A stretch of 64,000 nt of DNA from 9FT-COMBO-48-23 sp964400675 (GCA_964400675.1 CAYNVO010000004.1:1-64000), one strand, 5' to 3'; shown: positions 24,581-33,827, counted from the first letter of the stretch. Program-made: numbers and translations. Notes: generated from the letters alone by a model not told the origin.

Positions 24581-25165
24581 ATGACCACAGGTTGGAAATA
24601 CGGCAAGACAAAAAAGGAAAGATTGATGACTCTGGAAGAGCCCGGGAAAGCGCTGCTCTTCGATGCCGATAAAGGTCTGGTAGAGGACATCACTAAAAAG
24701 TTCGATATAGCGGTTTTTGCAAAAAGCCTGCAAGGCAAGGACGAGCAGGAGGCATACAAAACTCTCGAAGAACTGGGCAAGGAAGTGATGAAGCTCACCA
24801 TCGAGCTAGCTGACACCAAATATATGGACCGCACCGGGGAGATGGTGGAGAAGGTGTACAAGCAGACAGGTATCTCTTTCCCCCATCGCCTGTGTAGATA
24901 TATAGAGCTGTCCATCTTTGGACTGAGACCTACCGACCGCTGGAACATATCAAGGGCAACTACCAAAGAGCTGGTGCTTCAGGCCTCTGCCTGTGCAGTA
25001 CACAAGGCGCTCAGCGAGGCTGGCATAAAGGGACTCCCGTGTAAAGGATTCTGCCTTGCCAGCTTTGAGGCTGCGGCAGAGAAGACCGGCGACCGTGTAA
25101 ACACCGATATGCCGAAGGCATTGCCCCAGGATGGTATGTGTGAGTTTCGCATCTCGGTACAGTGA
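24581..25165 (+). CDS. conserved-looking cytoplasmic protein of unknown function
   Basis: 194 residues from the second in-frame ATG, 10 nt after GGAGG; the ATG at 24572 is only one base from that site. The N-terminal half is helical and charged. The C-terminal half has a Cys near 135, CKGFC near 160 and a final Cys (GMCEFRIS), a spacing that could bind metal or a cluster. I do not recognise the family. Position in the iron-sulfur operon suggests a redox or ligand-binding role; alternatives such as a small hydrolase cannot be excluded. Confidence 0.7.
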   Translation: MTTGWKYGKTKKERLMTLEEPGKALLFDADKGLVEDITKKFDIAVFAKSLQGKDEQEAYKTLEELGKEVMKLTIELADTKYMDRTGEMVEKVYKQTGISFPHRLCRYIELSIFGLRPTDRWNISRATTKELVLQASACAVHKALSEAGIKGLPCKGFCLASFEAAAEKTGDRVNTDMPKALPQDGMCEFRISVQ

Positions 25166-25176
25166 AGAGGCTGCAA

Positions 25177-25461
25177 ATGCGCATTTATCTTCCACCAGGC
25201 GACCCTGCTGGCTTCGGTTTCCTCAGCGCAAGAAGCTTCAGATCTCACTTCCCGCAGACCGCCGAAATACTCGAGGAATTGTTCGACCGCAGCGCTGAGA
25301 ACTGTGACCTCTTCGTAAACATAAGCGAGGTTAATAAGTACAGCGTTACCTGCACTGTGTGTCGCCACTTCGACAGCAGCGGCTGTGGCTCCACAGACCT
25401 TAAGGGTTCGGGCATCATCAAGCTTCTCCAGAACAGCTATAAGCACGACAGCTTGCATTAG
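25177..25461 (+). CDS. small Cys-containing protein, unknown function
   Basis: 94 residues from the ATG preceded by GAAGAGG six bases upstream. It has CTVCRHF followed by another Cys in SGCGS, again a possible metal site, and otherwise no family I know. It follows the previous gene by 11 bp in the same operon. Short and unrecognised, so less certain than its neighbours. Confidence 0.55.
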   Translation: MRIYLPPGDPAGFGFLSARSFRSHFPQTAEILEELFDRSAENCDLFVNISEVNKYSVTCTVCRHFDSSGCGSTDLKGSGIIKLLQNSYKHDSLH

Positions 25462-25504
25462 TTCTCTCTCATTCTAAGATTTTCTGATTCGGGATTTCAG
25501 GTTT

Positions 25505-25540
25505 CACCCTCACCTTAATCCTCTCCCATCGAGGGAGAGG
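25505..25540. repeat. dispersed palindromic repeat, copy 1 (CCCTCACC/CCTCTCCC type)
   Basis: CACCCTCACC is followed by CCTCTCCC-ATCGA-GGGAGAGG, an 8-bp hairpin at 25520-25540. A near copy in inverse orientation lies at 58000-58034. A degenerate GTGAGAGGG continues near 25570. Confidence 0.75.
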
Positions 25541-25581
25541 AAACTAGTTCTTTCTACTTGGGGGGTTAGAGTGAGAGGGAC

Positions 25582-25610
25582 TTTCAGTTTCCGCTAAGAT
25601 GTGGTAAAAT
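25582..25610 (+). promoter_or_regulatory. possible gyrB promoter
   Basis: TTTCAG (25582-25587), 17 nt, TAAAAT (25605-25610). The -35 is weak. The leader to gyrB would be about 120 nt, with no obvious structure. Confidence 0.4.
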
Positions 25611-25736
25611 TAAGCCAGTGCAATCCCTTGTAGAATTAGGATTAGCAGACACTAAATGTGGGATTGACAGGTTGCCTGCTTCCCGATTATGGCCAATCTA
25701 AAATTACCGAGTTCTTAGAAGGATTTTTCTGTAGTC

Positions 25737-27671
25737 ATGCCAAAACAAGCCAACAACAATACAAACAATAATAATACATTCGAAGACTACACTGCGGAAG
25801 ATATACGTATTCTGGATGGACTGGAGGCGGTGCGCCGCCGCCCGGGTATGTATATAGGCAGCACCGATGAACACGGGCTGCACCATCTGGTCTATGAGAT
25901 TGTCTACAACAGCATAGACGAGGCAATGGCCGGATATTGTGATAGAACCGAGATAATAATTCATAAAGACAACTCGGTAACAGTTATAGACAACGGCCGG
26001 GGCATACCGGTGGACATTCACCCGACAACCAATACCTCAGCCCTGGAAGCAGTGATGACCCGGCTACACGCTGGAGCTAAATTCGGCGGTCGCACCTATA
26101 CAGTATCCAGCGGCTTGCACGGCGTTGGTGCTTCAGTGGTAAACGCCCTGTCTGCCTGGCTCGATGCCAAAGTTAATCGTGAGGGAAAAGTCTACTGCCA
26201 GAAATATGAACGTGGTGAACCCACCTGCGATTTAGAAATTATCGGCGATACAGAAGAAACGGGAACTACCATCACTTTTCTGGCCGACACTGAAATCTTC
26301 GGTGAAATTAACTACCGTTTTGATACAATCCGCGAGCGTCTCAAAGAGCTGGCCTTTTTGAATAAGAACCTGGAAATAAGCTTCAAAGATGAGAGGACTG
26401 ACCAGGAATCAACATTCCTCTTCGAAGGTGGTATAGCCAGCCTTGTCAGCCGGTTCAATAAGAACAGGCAGGTCCTGCATCGCCAGCCCATCTACATAGT
26501 CGGCACAATGAACAGCACCGTTGTAGAGGTAGCACTGCAATACAACGACGGCTTTTCCGAATCTACGCTCAGCTTTGCCAACTGCGTCAATACCATAGAC
26601 GGAGGCAGCCATCTTACCGGGTTCCGCTCAGCGCTAACCCGCGTCCTGAATGACTATGCCCGGAAAAACAAGCTGTTGAAGGATTCCGACCCCAATTTGA
26701 TAGGTGATGACGTCCGTGACGGGCTGACATCGGTCATCAGTGTTAAGCTGGTTGAACCCCAGTTTGAGGGGCAAACTAAAGCCAAATTGGGCAATCCTGA
26801 AATAAAAACACAGGTCGAAGCCATAGCAGCCGATGGCCTTTCGCTGTATCTGGAGCAGCACCCCGATGATGCCAAATCAATCATAGAGAAGTGCCTGGTT
26901 TCGGCTAAAGCTAGAGAGGCAGCCCGAAAAGCTCGCGACCTTATCTTCAAGAAAAGCGGATTAGAAGCCGGCACTCTGCCTGGAAAGCTGGCTGGCTGCT
27001 CAGAGACTGACCCTCGCGAGTGTGAGATTTACCTGGTTGAGGGTGACTCAGCCGGAGGTTCAGCCAAGCAGGGGCGAGACCGCCGCTTCCAAGCAATTTT
27101 GCCGCTACGAGGTAAAATCCTTAATGTAGAAAAGGCGCCCAAAGACAAGATTCTGGACCATGAAGAAATCCGTGCCATTATCACCGCAGTAGGAGCCGGC
27201 ATCGGTGACCAGCTCGACTTTTCCAGATTGCGCTACCACCGCATAATCATTATGACTGATGCCGATGTCGATGGCTCTCACATAAGGACACTACTTCTCA
27301 CCTTCTTCTACCGAAACATGACAGAGCTGATAAGCCAGGGCCACCTTTTTATCGCCCAGCCACCTCTATATCGCATTCAAGCGGGTAAGCAACAGTTCTG
27401 GATTTACTCAGAGAAAGAAAAGGAAGCCAAGCTCCAGGAGCTTAAGGGCAATAAAACGGAGATTCAGCGATATAAGGGATTAGGAGAAATGAGCGCCGAG
27501 CAACTATGGGACACCACTATGAACCCGGAATCGCGAACCCTGCTCAAGGTGGAAATCGAGGATGCCATGGCGGCTGACAGGATATTCCATATGTTGATGG
27601 GCAGTGAAGTGCCACCCAGAAAATCATTCATTCAGGCCCACGCCAAAAGCGTGAGGAACCTGGATGTCTAG
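25737..27671 (+). CDS. gyrB: DNA gyrase subunit B
   Basis: 644 residues, the short Gram-positive-like form without the insertion seen in E. coli. ATPase domain: RRRPGMYIGS, NSIDEAMAG with the catalytic Glu, DNGRGIPVD and GLHGVGASVVNA. TOPRIM: LVEGDSAGGSAKQGRDR and DADVDGSHIRT with the metal-binding acids. The Asn-rich N-terminus (NNNTNNNNT) is unusual. gyrA is in the window too, 10 kb away on the other side of dnaA. It converges on nadD with 9 bp between stops. Confidence 0.97.
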   Translation: MPKQANNNTNNNNTFEDYTAEDIRILDGLEAVRRRPGMYIGSTDEHGLHHLVYEIVYNSIDEAMAGYCDRTEIIIHKDNSVTVIDNGRGIPVDIHPTTNTSALEAVMTRLHAGAKFGGRTYTVSSGLHGVGASVVNALSAWLDAKVNREGKVYCQKYERGEPTCDLEIIGDTEETGTTITFLADTEIFGEINYRFDTIRERLKELAFLNKNLEISFKDERTDQESTFLFEGGIASLVSRFNKNRQVLHRQPIYIVGTMNSTVVEVALQYNDGFSESTLSFANCVNTIDGGSHLTGFRSALTRVLNDYARKNKLLKDSDPNLIGDDVRDGLTSVISVKLVEPQFEGQTKAKLGNPEIKTQVEAIAADGLSLYLEQHPDDAKSIIEKCLVSAKAREAARKARDLIFKKSGLEAGTLPGKLAGCSETDPRECEIYLVEGDSAGGSAKQGRDRRFQAILPLRGKILNVEKAPKDKILDHEEIRAIITAVGAGIGDQLDFSRLRYHRIIIMTDADVDGSHIRTLLLTFFYRNMTELISQGHLFIAQPPLYRIQAGKQQFWIYSEKEKEAKLQELKGNKTEIQRYKGLGEMSAEQLWDTTMNPESRTLLKVEIEDAMAADRIFHMLMGSEVPPRKSFIQAHAKSVRNLDV

Positions 27672-27680
27672 CTTTCAGAC

Positions 27681-28289
27681 TTATTTCCGTTTCCGGTATA
27701 GTTTCTTTTCTTCTATATAACTCTCCACCGCTTCAGGCACCAGCCCATGAATAGATAGCCCCCGAGCCAGCCTCTTTCGGATGTCCGTAGAACTGATGTC
27801 GACCGGCGTTATATCCAGCCAGACCACATTCTGAGTTACACCGGGAACATCTGATTCCAGAGCCTTCAAATCCGGACGGCTGAAACCCGGCCTGGTAACT
27901 GCCACCAGCTTACAGAGCTGAATCAGCCTGTCCGGCTCCTTCCATTGAGGCAGCTCAGCCAGGCTATCCCAGCCTACTAAGAAAGAAAGCTTCGCCTCGG
28001 CACCTAATTTTTGCTGCAAAATAGTTACAGTTTCCACACTATAAGAGGGGCCGGGGCGGTCTATCTCAACAGTCGAAAGCTCAAAATAAGGCCTGGCGGC
28101 AATAGCCTGCCTCACCATCTCTACACGGTGGACTGCTGGAGTAATAGTCCTGCTCTTTTTAAGCCATGGCTGCCCTGCGGGAACAAAGAGAACCCTCGCC
28201 AGGCTGAGCCTTAGCCTGGCTTCTTCGGCTATGACAAGATGTCCCGAATGAATAGGGTCAAAAGTGCCGCCTAATATGCCTATGTTCAT
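27681..28289 (-). CDS. nadD: nicotinate-nucleotide adenylyltransferase
   Basis: 202 residues. Makes deamido-NAD from NaMN and ATP. Nucleotidyltransferase motif GGTFDPIHSGHLVIAEEA at the N-terminus and SSTDIRKRL near the C-terminus. It overlaps obg by 4 bp, a common obg-nadD pairing. Confidence 0.95.
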   Translation of the reverse strand: MNIGILGGTFDPIHSGHLVIAEEARLRLSLARVLFVPAGQPWLKKSRTITPAVHRVEMVRQAIAARPYFELSTVEIDRPGPSYSVETVTILQQKLGAEAKLSFLVGWDSLAELPQWKEPDRLIQLCKLVAVTRPGFSRPDLKALESDVPGVTQNVVWLDITPVDISSTDIRKRLARGLSIHGLVPEAVESYIEEKKLYRKRK

Positions 28290-29347
28290 TTTCTAACCCG
28301 CCTAACCTTTGGCTTAGGTCGGAAGACAGCTATTGGCGCCTCCGAACCAGCAAATTCTTCCCCGACCCTATCCAACATGCTGATTATTTCTGACCTAAGC
28401 TCGGGCAAACCTTGTTCGGTAATCGCCGAAACGAAGAATACCTTTATCCCCAAAGAGCCAAAGAGCCGCCTAATCTCTGGCAGGCGAGCTTGAACCTCCG
28501 GTAAATCTATCTTGTTTACCGCCACAAGCTGAGGCTTTTGCGCCATCTCCGGCTTATACAAAGCCAGCTCCGTATTCAGCCTGTTCATATTATCAATTAT
28601 ACTCGGGGAGCTACCATCTATCAGGTGAAGCAAAACCTTAGTTCTCTCGGCGTGACGCAGAAATTCATGCCCCAAACCCTTGCCCAGATGCGCACCATCT
28701 ACAAGCCCGGGTATCTCAGCCAAAACAAATGTCTTCATGTCTACTTCAACCACACCTAAAACTGGCTCGAGAGTGGTAAAAGGATAATCAGCTACTTTCG
28801 GCCTAGCTTTAGACACGGCAGCCAAAAGGGTTGATTTACCTGCATTAGGATAGCCCATAATGCCCACATCGGCAATAAGCTTAAGGTCAAGGGCAAGGCA
28901 ATGCTCTTCGCCAGGCTCACCTTTAGTAGCCGTTTTAGGGGCCTGGTTTCTGGACGTGGCGAAATGAACATTACCCAAACCACCACGACCCCCTTTAGCC
29001 ACCAGAATCTTTTGCCCCTGCTGGCTCAAATCAGCCAACAGCATTTCCTGTTCCCCCTCCTTAAGAAACACCATCGTTCCTAACGGCACTTTAATTTCAA
29101 TGTCACTGCCCTTTGCGCCATGTTTCTTCTGCTTACCACCGCTCTTGCCGGACATCGCCTTAAAACGCATCTTGCGCTTAAAGTAATTCAGGGTAGTTTC
29201 ACTCCTATCGGCGGAAAGATAAACACTCCCACCACCCCCTCCATCCCCTCCATCAGGACCGCCAAGCGGCACAAACTTCTCATGACGGAAACTAACTACC
29301 CCATGCCCACCATCTCCCCCCGATACTATAATATCTACTCTATCCAC
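28286..29347 (-). CDS. obg: GTPase Obg
   Basis: 353 residues from a GTG with AAGGAT upstream. The Gly-rich Obg fold is at 1-158 (VSGGDGGHGVVSFRHEKFVP-type start), then the GTPase domain with G1 GYPNAGKST, G3 EIPGLVDGA and G4 NKID. It ends shortly after the G domain with a basic tail, so the OCT domain of many Obg proteins is missing. Ribosome assembly and stress GTPase. It borders the putative origin. Confidence 0.95.
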   Translation of the reverse strand: MDRVDIIVSGGDGGHGVVSFRHEKFVPLGGPDGGDGGGGGSVYLSADRSETTLNYFKRKMRFKAMSGKSGGKQKKHGAKGSDIEIKVPLGTMVFLKEGEQEMLLADLSQQGQKILVAKGGRGGLGNVHFATSRNQAPKTATKGEPGEEHCLALDLKLIADVGIMGYPNAGKSTLLAAVSKARPKVADYPFTTLEPVLGVVEVDMKTFVLAEIPGLVDGAHLGKGLGHEFLRHAERTKVLLHLIDGSSPSIIDNMNRLNTELALYKPEMAQKPQLVAVNKIDLPEVQARLPEIRRLFGSLGIKVFFVSAITEQGLPELRSEIISMLDRVGEEFAGSEAPIAVFRPKPKVRRVRK

Positions 29348-29560
29348 TGAATCAATATCCTTATAATATCTTTATCTTATATTATAGTCTTAAATTATTA
29401 ATAATATATAAGAAACATCATCATGTGGACGGAGGCACATTGTGGGCGGAAAGTCCTGGCTTTGCAACCTTTGATATGGGTGTTTATCAACAGAGTTGGG
29501 GAAATTATCCACTATCCGGTGCTGCTTTTCCACAAGCACCGACGTTAAGATGTGGAAGAG
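29348..29560. other. putative replication origin oriC
   Basis: About 60 bp at 29350-29414 are almost pure A/T, a candidate unwinding element. To its right lie DnaA-box-like 9-mers on the plus strand: TTATCAACA (29484-29492), TTATCCACT (29505-29513) and TTTTCCACA (29526-29534). A reverse near-match, TGTGGAAGA (29551-29559), lies in the dnaA 3' end. The interval is bounded by obg and dnaA, with gyrB nearby, and the main coding strand switches from minus to plus across this locus. Confidence 0.65.
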
Positions 29561-30915
29561 GCTCTTCTGGGCCTTAAATTTTGTCGGATTTCTTTTATTG
29601 AGTTGCGGAGTTGTGGATTAACGTCTAGTTCAGCAGTGATTTTTTCGCAGCCGTGCATTATTGTTGTGTGGTCCCGGCCTCCCAGCATCTTGCCGATTTC
29701 AGCCAGGCCGCAGTGATTTTGCTCGCGCAGCAGGTACATGGCGACCTGACGGGCTAATACGGTCTTTTTGTCTCTCCGCTTACCGGTTATTCCTTCAAGG
29801 TCTACGTCGTAGTAGTTAGCTACAGTGGTCATTATGAGCTTGGGTGAAAGGGTGGTTTCCTGCCTGCTGTCTTTTGGTATTATATCTACCAGTGACTGCA
29901 TGGTCAGTTGCATATCTAACTTCGTGCCGCTCAGCCTCGAGTAAGTGACGACTCTATTAAGTGCACCTTCTAATTCTCGAGCATTGTGCTGAAAATGTGT
30001 TGCCAAAAACCGTGTCACATCTGGGGGAGGGGATGTGTTTAACTGCCGAGCTTTAACTTTTAAGATAGCCAGTCGCGTTTCTAAATCCGGTAGCCCCAGG
30101 TCGGCGATAAGTCCCCACTCAAGTCGGGACTTTAATTTTTTGGTGACCGATGAAATGGCTCTTGGCGGACGGTCGCTGGTAATCACCATCTGGCAGTTAT
30201 TTTCATAGAGGTCGTTGAAAATGTGTAACAAGCATTCCTGGGTTTGCGTTTTGCCGCTAAGGAATTGGATATCATCGACCAGCAAAAAGTCGGCACTCCT
30301 GAACTTGCGGTGGAAGTCATCAATCCTGTTGTTCTTGAGGGCGACTACGAATTGGTTGGTAAACTGCTCGGCACTGGCCAGGAGTATGCGAAGGCCCTTA
30401 GCTTTGACTGCGTGTCCGATGGCATGCAGCATATGTGTCTTGCCTGTGCCGGTGTCACCGTAGATATAGAGCGGGTTGTACCTGTTTCCGGGATCTTCTG
30501 CAATCTCCAGGGCTGCTGCATAAGCCAGGCGGTTGCATTCCCCGACTACAAAGCTATCGAAGGTGTATTTTGAATTGAGCCTGAAAACTGGTATTGCTGG
30601 GTCTTTCAGTCTGGCGCTTGTACCGCCGTCGGCCTGATAAGCGGGTGTCTGGCAGATATCCTGGCTGAGGGCTCGAATTGCAAACTGTACATCAATGGTC
30701 TTACCGGTGATGCTGGTCAATGTCCTTTTAATCAGAGAATGGAGGCGGCTTCTTAGCCATTCGGCGATGAATACATTGGGGACACCGATAACGAAGACGT
30801 CTTCTTTATAGCTTATCCCGCTGGTGTCCTTAAGCCAGGTATCGTAATTCGGCTTATTTACTTGAAGTTGAAGTTCTCCTAGAGCGGTTTCCCAGATTTC
30901 TTGTGCTGACTTCAA
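29545..30915 (-). CDS. dnaA: chromosomal replication initiator DnaA
   Basis: 456 residues from the TTG at 30913-30915, which has AGGT six bases upstream and begins at the conserved KSAQEIWETAL; a longer reading from 30972 adds a non-conserved hydrophobic stretch. Domain I is at 1-85, domain III has Walker A GDTGTGKTH and Walker B LLVDDIQFL, and domain IV has the signature GGRDHTTIMHGCEKI for DnaA-box binding. It opens DNA at oriC. The upstream gap to fmt (250 bp) shows no DnaA boxes; the boxes lie downstream. Confidence 0.96.
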   Translation of the reverse strand: MKSAQEIWETALGELQLQVNKPNYDTWLKDTSGISYKEDVFVIGVPNVFIAEWLRSRLHSLIKRTLTSITGKTIDVQFAIRALSQDICQTPAYQADGGTSARLKDPAIPVFRLNSKYTFDSFVVGECNRLAYAAALEIAEDPGNRYNPLYIYGDTGTGKTHMLHAIGHAVKAKGLRILLASAEQFTNQFVVALKNNRIDDFHRKFRSADFLLVDDIQFLSGKTQTQECLLHIFNDLYENNCQMVITSDRPPRAISSVTKKLKSRLEWGLIADLGLPDLETRLAILKVKARQLNTSPPPDVTRFLATHFQHNARELEGALNRVVTYSRLSGTKLDMQLTMQSLVDIIPKDSRQETTLSPKLIMTTVANYYDVDLEGITGKRRDKKTVLARQVAMYLLREQNHCGLAEIGKMLGGRDHTTIMHGCEKITAELDVNPQLRNSIKEIRQNLRPRRASSTS

Positions 30916-31117
30916 CTCATTACCTGCCAAAAATAGTCTTAAAATCCCCGCAAATGAAACAAAAATCCCCACCCTCAGATCTATTGCATCTTCAAATTTT
31001 GCGGTCTGTATTAAGCTTCAGTTTTGTGATGAAGAGGTTAAAACAGATAGACCGGAAGACCCACACCACAACTCCCTAAGGGTAACACAGCGGTCTGTTG
31101 GGGTGTCAAGGGGGTTT

Positions 31118-31145
31118 TTGACATAATGGAGAAAGTTGTTAAAAT
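31118..31145 (+). promoter_or_regulatory. fmt promoter
   Basis: TTGACA (31118-31123), 16-nt spacer, TAAAAT (31140-31145). The predicted start is about 14 nt before the ATG, so the leader is very short. Confidence 0.65.
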
Positions 31146-31165
31146 TTTGTTAAACTATTGTTGCC

Positions 31166-32110
31166 ATGTCAAAACGCATCATTTTTATGGGCACTCCGGA
31201 GTTCGCTGTTCCTAGCTTGGAGGCTTTGATTCGCAGCAATTACCTGGTAGTTGCCGTGTATACGCAACCAGACAGGAAGGCTGGGAGAGGACAGGCAGTC
31301 ATGTCCTCTCCGGTAAAACAACTGGCTTTATCTCATGAGCTGCAGGTAGTTCAGCCGGAGAACCTGAAAGGCGCTGGTACAGTTGAGGGGTTAGCTAAGT
31401 TTGCTCCCGACCTCATTGTGGTGGCGGCTTTTGGGCAGATTATACCGGCTGAGATATTGGATTTGCCTAAACTTGGTTGCCTGAATGTCCACCCCTCTCT
31501 GCTGCCCCGGCATCGGGGTGCCTCGCCCATAACCACCGCTATTCTACAGGGAGATGAAGTCACGGGTGTTACCATTATGCTGCTGGACGCTGGCATGGAT
31601 ACCGGTCCCATTTTGAGCCAGAGAGAGGTGCCGATATCCACTGAGGATACCACCGGTTCGCTTGGCATTAAGCTGGCTCAAGCCGGCGCTCAGCTACTAA
31701 CGGAGACGTTGCCCTTGTGGATTGATGGGCAAATTAAGCCGCAGCCTCAGGAGGAAAGCCGGGCTAGCTATAGCAAAGTCATCAATAAAAGCGATGGGGA
31801 GATAGACTGGCGACTGTCAACTCTGGAATTATGGAGATGTGTCCGTGCCTTTGACCCGTGGCCGGGTTGCTACGCCTGGTGGCAAGGAAAACGTTTAAAA
31901 CTTGGTCAGGTAATGCCGCTGGAAGGTGAGAGGTCTGGTGAACCTGGCGAGGTGATAGCTTTGTCTCTGTCGGTGCCTGTGCCTGTTGGAGTTAAAACTG
32001 GAGATGGAGTTCTGGGTCTGCTCAGGGTCCAATTGGAGGGGAAGAAAGAGATGTCAGCGGAGGAATTTGTGCGCGGGCAGCGGGATTTTATCGGCAGCCG
32101 TTTGCTTTGA
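31166..32110 (+). CDS. fmt: methionyl-tRNA formyltransferase
   Basis: 314 residues. Formylates initiator Met-tRNA with 10-formyl-THF. Motifs: MGTPEFAVPSLEAL at the start, the catalytic Asn-His region LNVHPSLLPRHRGASP with the downstream Asp in LLDAGMDTGPIL, and a C-terminal OB-like domain from about 210. First plus-strand gene to the right of dnaA. Confidence 0.97.
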   Translation: MSKRIIFMGTPEFAVPSLEALIRSNYLVVAVYTQPDRKAGRGQAVMSSPVKQLALSHELQVVQPENLKGAGTVEGLAKFAPDLIVVAAFGQIIPAEILDLPKLGCLNVHPSLLPRHRGASPITTAILQGDEVTGVTIMLLDAGMDTGPILSQREVPISTEDTTGSLGIKLAQAGAQLLTETLPLWIDGQIKPQPQEESRASYSKVINKSDGEIDWRLSTLELWRCVRAFDPWPGCYAWWQGKRLKLGQVMPLEGERSGEPGEVIALSLSVPVPVGVKTGDGVLGLLRVQLEGKKEMSAEEFVRGQRDFIGSRLL

Positions 32111-32135
32111 CAGGATTCCACGCTTTAATTAAAAT
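32107..32135 (+). promoter_or_regulatory. promoter of the YugP-type metallopeptidase gene
   Basis: TTGACA (32107-32112, containing the fmt stop codon), 17-nt spacer, TAAAAT (32130-32135), 29 nt before the ATG. Confidence 0.7.
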
Positions 32136-32163
32136 TAAATTGCGTTGGGGAGTGATTTAGATA

Positions 32164-32868
32164 ATGTTTTTCTTTGACCCGCTGTGGTTTCTGGTAATGC
32201 TGCCGCCCTTTGTCTTTATGATTTATGCCCAGATAAAGGTGAATTCTGCCTTTAAAAAATATTCCAAGGTGGCTAATTCCCAGCTTATCACCGGAGCCGA
32301 GGCAGCCGGAATGCTGCTTCGTGCCAACGACTTGAATAATGTCAGAGTGGAAGGTGTAAAAAGTAAGCTGGGCGACCACTACGACCCGAGTAAAAAAGTG
32401 TTACGCCTCTCGCCGGCGGTGGCTAATACGCCGTCCGTTGCCGCGCTTGGAATCGTGGCTCATGAGGTAGGACATGCCGTACAAGATAAGTCCGGCTATG
32501 CCTTTCTCAGGTTTCGCACCTCTTTAGTGCCGGCGGCTAACCTGGGCAGCAGTTTCGGCTTTATCTGTGTTATCTTGGGCATGTTTCTGATGATGTTCGG
32601 CGCCATGTTCGGTATGACAGTTGTCTGGGTAGGAATTTTTCTCTTCTCGCTGGCGGTGATTTTCAGCCTGGTGACATTGCCTGTCGAGTTCAATGCCAGC
32701 AATCGGGCAAGGCAAATGTTGCGCAGCACCGGCATGGTTTCTACTCAGGAGTATGACGGAGCCAGCGCTGTTCTGTCTGCCGCCGCCCTTACCTATGTGG
32801 CGGCTACACTCCAGGCGGTGGCTCAATTATTCTATTTTGTCATGATTGCCCTGGGCATGAGAAGATAG
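32164..32868 (+). CDS. membrane zinc metallopeptidase, YugP-like
   Basis: 234 residues. An N-terminal membrane helix (residues 5-24), then the zinc-protease motif HEVGHAVQ near residue 100, two strong membrane helices around 120-175 and a final helix. This matches the YugP (DUF2227-type, Peptidase_Mx) zinc metallopeptidases. The LRLSPAVANTPSVAALGIVA segment before the HEVGH is typical. Substrate unknown; the active site probably faces the cytoplasm. Confidence 0.85.
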   Translation: MFFFDPLWFLVMLPPFVFMIYAQIKVNSAFKKYSKVANSQLITGAEAAGMLLRANDLNNVRVEGVKSKLGDHYDPSKKVLRLSPAVANTPSVAALGIVAHEVGHAVQDKSGYAFLRFRTSLVPAANLGSSFGFICVILGMFLMMFGAMFGMTVVWVGIFLFSLAVIFSLVTLPVEFNASNRARQMLRSTGMVSTQEYDGASAVLSAAALTYVAATLQAVAQLFYFVMIALGMRR

Positions 32869-32926
32869 GTCCTGGTTCTGCTTGCCTGTATCAACCATCT
32901 CTCTTGCCATCCTTAGCTGTTTCCCT

Positions 32927-32956
32927 TATCATGCTGAGCGCAGCAAAGAATCTCAC
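32927..32956. repeat. GTCATTCTGAGCG-family dispersed repeat, degenerate copy
   Basis: ATCATGCTGAGCGCAGCAAA followed by GAATCTC, an imperfect copy of the element found intact at 42074. Confidence 0.5.
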
Positions 32957-33045
32957 GGTGGGGGTGTAAACGTTGCCATTGCCAACTCATACCTGCCCCT
33001 ATTATAATTGCGCCGGAACAAGCAAATTCTCACTGGGAGTCGCAT

Positions 33046-33825
33046 TTGCCTGAGAAAAAGAGTCCAGACAGCTTCGCTGAACTCAAGGAAATCATTGCCA
33101 GGCTGCGTGGTCCGGATGGCTGCCCCTGGGATAAGAAGCAAACTCATGCCTCATTGAGACCTTACTTGGTTGAGGAGTGCTACGAGGTATTGCAAGCCCT
33201 GGAGGATGGGACCCCGCAGAAGCTCTGCGAGGAATTAGGCGATCTTCTGCTTCAGATTATGCTTCATGCTCAGATTGCCGCTGAGGCGGGGCAGTTTAAT
33301 ATAGATGATGTTGTCCGGGGTATTAGAAACAAGCTAATTCATCGTCATCCCCATGTCTTTGGGAGCCAGAAAGTGAAGGATGCTGACGAGGTGGCGCTGA
33401 ACTGGCAGGCTTTGAAGCAGGAAGAGCGTGAGGAAGGGGAATCGCTTTTAGCCGGCGTGCCCGAGCAAATGCCAGCCCTGTCATACAGCCAATCTATTCA
33501 GCGGCGGGTAGCGGGAGTTGGCTTCGATTGGGAGAAGGTGGAGGAAATCATAGACAAGCTGGCTGAAGAGGTGGCAGAGATTAAACAGGCTCCCGACCAA
33601 CAGGAGAGAGCCAAAGAGTTCGGTGATTTGCTCTTCACACTGGTAAACGTAGCGCGCAGGTTGGACATAGACTTGGAGATGTCGTTACGCTCGGCTAACC
33701 AGCGCTTCTGTCGTCGCTTTGCCTGCATGGAAGAAATCTGCCGTGAGCGCGGTATCAACTTAGCCAGCCTGTCCCTGGATGAGCAGAACGCCTTGTGGGA
33801 AGAAGCCAAGCGAGTGATAGGATGA
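33046..33825 (+). CDS. mazG: nucleoside triphosphate pyrophosphohydrolase MazG
   Basis: 259 residues from a TTG with GGGAG upstream. Two tandem MazG domains: the first has the WDKKQTHASL signature, EECYEVLQAL and ELGDLLLQ (metal-binding acids), the second EVAEIKQA and EFGDLLFTLVN. It hydrolyses (d)NTPs to monophosphates and pyrophosphate, for housecleaning or ppGpp control. A tRNA gene on the other strand starts 2 bp after its stop. Confidence 0.95.
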   Translation: MPEKKSPDSFAELKEIIARLRGPDGCPWDKKQTHASLRPYLVEECYEVLQALEDGTPQKLCEELGDLLLQIMLHAQIAAEAGQFNIDDVVRGIRNKLIHRHPHVFGSQKVKDADEVALNWQALKQEEREEGESLLAGVPEQMPALSYSQSIQRRVAGVGFDWEKVEEIIDKLAEEVAEIKQAPDQQERAKEFGDLLFTLVNVARRLDIDLEMSLRSANQRFCRRFACMEEICRERGINLASLSLDEQNALWEEAKRVIG

Positions 33826-33827
33826 GA

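Noticed and set aside
30916..30972. 19-codon N-terminal extension of dnaA
   Set aside because: Hydrophobic and non-conserved; the TTG at 30915 matches the family start and has a ribosome binding site.
30973..31165. oriC upstream of dnaA
   Set aside because: No 9-mer close to TTATCCACA found here; the cluster of boxes lies on the other side of dnaA.
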